In this document: positions 62,085 to 64,000 of the stretch, piece by piece | How the letters are laid out: every line of letters begins with the position of its first letter | How positions within the stretch are numbered: the first letter of the stretch is position 1 | From: Thermococcus bergensis | GTDB taxonomy: Archaea > Methanobacteriota_B > Thermococci > Thermococcales > Thermococcaceae | DNA: 64,000 nt | Assembly (NCBI RefSeq): GCF_020386975.1 | Contig: NZ_JABFNK010000005.1 | Coordinates: 744,001-808,000 of the forward strand | Direction: 5' to 3' | Translations under genes and position numbers: made by a program | The notes under the pieces: model-generated | Database searches by the model: none | Told to the model about the DNA's origin: nothing | Seen by the model: only the letters and a program-made list of their open reading frames with translations

Positions 62085-63902
62085 ATGTTTGGGTACATTG
62101 GGAAAATATTGAGAGTTAACTTAACAACAGGAGAAATAAAGACAGAAGAATTGAAGGAAGAAGACGCAAAGAACTTTATTGGTGGCAGAGGTCTCGCAAC
62201 AAAGATTCTCTTGGAGGAAATAGACCCAAAAATTGATCCATTCAGCCCAGAAAACAAGCTAATCTTCGCCACGGGCCCCTTGACCGGGACAACCGCCCCA
62301 ACCGGCGGTAGGTACATGGTGGTTACAAAGTCTCCACTAACTGGTTTTATAGCCTCAAGTAATTCTGGTGGCTTCTTTGGGCCAGAACTTAAAGCTGCTG
62401 GTTATGACTTCTTGATTATTGAAGGAAAGGCAGACCATCCAGTTTACATTAGCATAAAGGACGATGACGTGGAAATTAAAGACGCTTCCCACCTTTGGGG
62501 CAAGAGAGTTAGCGAAACAACTGACAAGCTCCTTGAAGAGTTCGGAGACAAGAAAGCGAGGGTTGCATGTATAGGCCCAGCTGGAGAGAAACTGGTAAGG
62601 TTTGCCAGCATAATGAACGATAAACACAGGGCTGCTGGTAGGAGTGGCGTTGGTGCTGTGATGGGAAGCAAGAACTTGAAGGCTGTTGTCGTTAGAGGAA
62701 CAAAGAAAGTAGAAGTAGCGGACAAAGAAAAGTTCATGAGCGTCGTTAAGGAGAAAATAAAGAAGATAAAGGAGAACCCAACTACCGGTGGAGGGCTTCC
62801 AAACTATGGTACGGCCGTCTTGGTGAACATAATAAACGAAAACGGTCTTTGTCCAACAAACAACTTCCAGACGGGAGTGTTCCCATATGCATATGAGCAA
62901 AGCGGTGAAGCCTTAGCCGCTAAATACCTAGTAAGAAACCAGGCCTGCTTTGCATGTCCAATTGGGTGTGGAAGAGTCACATATCACCCTGCGGTAGGGG
63001 TTACGGAAGGCCCTGAATACGAGAGCATATGGGCTTTTGGAGCCGACTGTGGCATAAACGACCTGGCAAGCATAGTTATAGCGAACCACCTCTGTGATGA
63101 GCTGGGCCTTGACACTATTTCAACGGGAACAACAATTGCGGCGGCAATGGAGCTTTATGAGAAGGGCATTATAAAGCAGGAAGAGCTTGGAGATGCACCT
63201 CCACTGAGGTTTGGCAACACTGAGACCCTTCATTACTACATTGAGAAAATTGCAAAGAGGGAAGGCTTTGGTGACAAACTGGCTGAAGGAAGCTACCGCT
63301 TGGCTGAAAGTTATGGGCATCCAGAGTACTCAATGAGCGTTAAGAAGCAGGAGCTTCCAGCTTACGACCCGAGAGGTGCAGAAGGACATGGAATTAACTA
63401 TGCAACCTCCAACAGAGGTGGATGTCACGTTAGGGGTTATATGATCAGCCCAGAAATCCTTGGTGTGCCCGTGAAGCTCGATCCACACGACGTAAGTGAA
63501 GAGAAAGCCAAGTGGGTTAAGATATTCCAAGACCTCACTGCAGTGATCGACTCTGCTGGGCTGTGTCTCTTCACGAGCTTCGCCCTAGGTGCGGAAGACT
63601 ATGCAGACCTGCTCAATGCTGCCACCGGCTTTGACTTCACGGCTGATGAGTGGCTCAAGGCAGGAGAGAGAGTATGGAACATCGAGAGAATCTTCAACCT
63701 TAAAGCCGGCTTAATCCCAGAAAAAGACGATACCCTACCCAAGAGGTTCTTAGAAGAGCCGATGCCAGAAGGACCGAACAAAGGACACGTAGTGAGACTC
63801 CACGAGCTCCTTCCAAAATACTACAAGGCCAGAGGCTGGGACGAGAAGGGATACCCAACCGAGGAGAAGCTCAAGGAGCTTGGTCTGGATAAGTATTATT
63901 AA
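62085..63902 (+). CDS. aor: Tungsten-containing aldehyde:ferredoxin oxidoreductase
   Basis: 605 residues, the same length as P. furiosus AOR and very similar to it from memory. It oxidises aldehydes from amino-acid breakdown to acids and reduces ferredoxin. Seen: N-terminal [13 protein letters not shown], the [4Fe-4S] cysteines in CFACPIGC near 287-294 and GLCLF near 493, and the tungstopterin-binding DPRGAEGHG and GPAGE segments. ATG at 62085 after GAGGTG. The IS6 copy ends only 31 bp before it, so the native promoter is likely displaced. The reduced ferredoxin would feed the Mbh complex. Confidence 0.95.
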   Translation: MFGYIGKILRVNLTTGEIKTEELKEEDAKNFIGGRGLATKILLEEIDPKIDPFSPENKLIFATGPLTGTTAPTGGRYMVVTKSPLTGFIASSNSGGFFGPELKAAGYDFLIIEGKADHPVYISIKDDDVEIKDASHLWGKRVSETTDKLLEEFGDKKARVACIGPAGEKLVRFASIMNDKHRAAGRSGVGAVMGSKNLKAVVVRGTKKVEVADKEKFMSVVKEKIKKIKENPTTGGGLPNYGTAVLVNIINENGLCPTNNFQTGVFPYAYEQSGEALAAKYLVRNQACFACPIGCGRVTYHPAVGVTEGPEYESIWAFGADCGINDLASIVIANHLCDELGLDTISTGTTIAAAMELYEKGIIKQEELGDAPPLRFGNTETLHYYIEKIAKREGFGDKLAEGSYRLAESYGHPEYSMSVKKQELPAYDPRGAEGHGINYATSNRGGCHVRGYMISPEILGVPVKLDPHDVSEEKAKWVKIFQDLTAVIDSAGLCLFTSFALGAEDYADLLNAATGFDFTADEWLKAGERVWNIERIFNLKAGLIPEKDDTLPKRFLEEPMPEGPNKGHVVRLHELLPKYYKARGWDEKGYPTEEKLKELGLDKYY

Positions 63903-63936
63903 TTTTTCTCTTCTCCATTTATTTTGGGTGAGGAAA

Positions 63937-64000
63937 ATGGTCAAGGTAAAGGTTTTTGCTACACTCAGGAACATTGTTGGAAAGAACGAGCTCGAAGTTC
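63937..64000 (+). CDS. MoaD/ThiS-family sulfur carrier protein, partial
   Basis: Only the first 21 codons are present: MVKVKVFATLRNIVGKNELEV, the opening beta strand and helix of MoaD-like proteins. It lies 34 bp after aor, with GGTGAGGAAA as ribosome binding site. A MoaD-like gene next to aor is usual in Pyrococcus and fits synthesis of the pterin cofactor of AOR. The 3' part is outside the window. Confidence 0.8.
   Translation, partial: MVKVKVFATLRNIVGKNELEV

Overview
The window is from a hyperthermophilic archaeon of the order Thermococcales, most likely a Thermococcus of the T. litoralis / T. sibiricus type. The reasons are archaeal gene content (KEOPS Cgi121, archaeal UMP kinase, NAC, TRAM and DUF835 proteins, archaeal-type ProRS), GGTG-type ribosome binding sites, BRE/TATA promoters, a Mrp-linked membrane-bound hydrogenase (Mbh), a Tk-subtilisin homologue, a tungsten aldehyde:ferredoxin oxidoreductase, and a glyoxylate reductase that from memory is nearly that of T. 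litoralis. The species assignment is recall, not a search.

Bases 1-22,300 are a housekeeping and metabolic region. It holds a partial ribbon-helix-helix regulator, cgi121, two aminotransferases, membrane transporters (GDT1-like, MFS, an NSS symporter with a 32-residue partner), an RNA m5U methyltransferase, kptA, a CoA-disulfide-reductase-like flavoprotein, pyrH, maltodextrin phosphorylase, a cbiMNQO metal ECF transporter, a secreted subtilisin, a CBS protein with a ribosome-hibernation-like tail, a GlmU-like enzyme, uppP and a TRAM protein.

Bases 22,500-40,130 are the centre of the window: two tandem 14-gene operons of the Mbh type on the + strand, each preceded by a SurR-like GTTn3AAC motif just upstream of a TATA-like box. 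Operon 1 (22,656-30,901) looks intact and matches canonical Mbh, except that MbhN carries an extra C-terminal 2x[4Fe-4S] domain. Operon 2 (31,172-40,132) is a diverged paralogue with two lesions: a 1-nt frameshift in its first gene, and an IS982-type element inserted after the sixth codon of the catalytic large-subunit gene. That IS copy carries an ATG near its right end, in frame with the rest of the hydrogenase gene, so an almost full-length protein can still be encoded.

A second copy of the same 932-bp element lies in inverse orientation at 40,830-41,761, where it truncates a DUF72 gene. Both copies keep their own target duplications, and together they bracket the last three hydrogenase genes.

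Bases 41,800-58,400 hold more metabolism: three D-2-hydroxyacid dehydrogenases, an aromatic/2-aminoadipate-type aminotransferase, tRNA-Leu(GAG), an intact IS6-family element just upstream of that tRNA's promoter, NAC, a TPR protein, ogt, a SpoU methyltransferase, a ketopantoate reductase, a PhoU-like protein, proS, pcp, a geranylgeranyl-reductase family flavoprotein, an ASCH protein, an M32 carboxypeptidase and the di-myo-inositol-phosphate enzyme.

Bases 58,400-62,053 are an insertion-sequence cluster: an IS200/IS605 element with tnpA and an oddly started tnpB, then a second IS6-family copy broken by a nested DDE element. The cluster ends 31 bp before the aldehyde:ferredoxin oxidoreductase gene, which is followed by a MoaD-like gene cut by the window end. 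The transposase genes of both the IS982 element and the nested element are split at an A7 run in the same phase, so both need a -1 frameshift or slippage to make a complete transposase.
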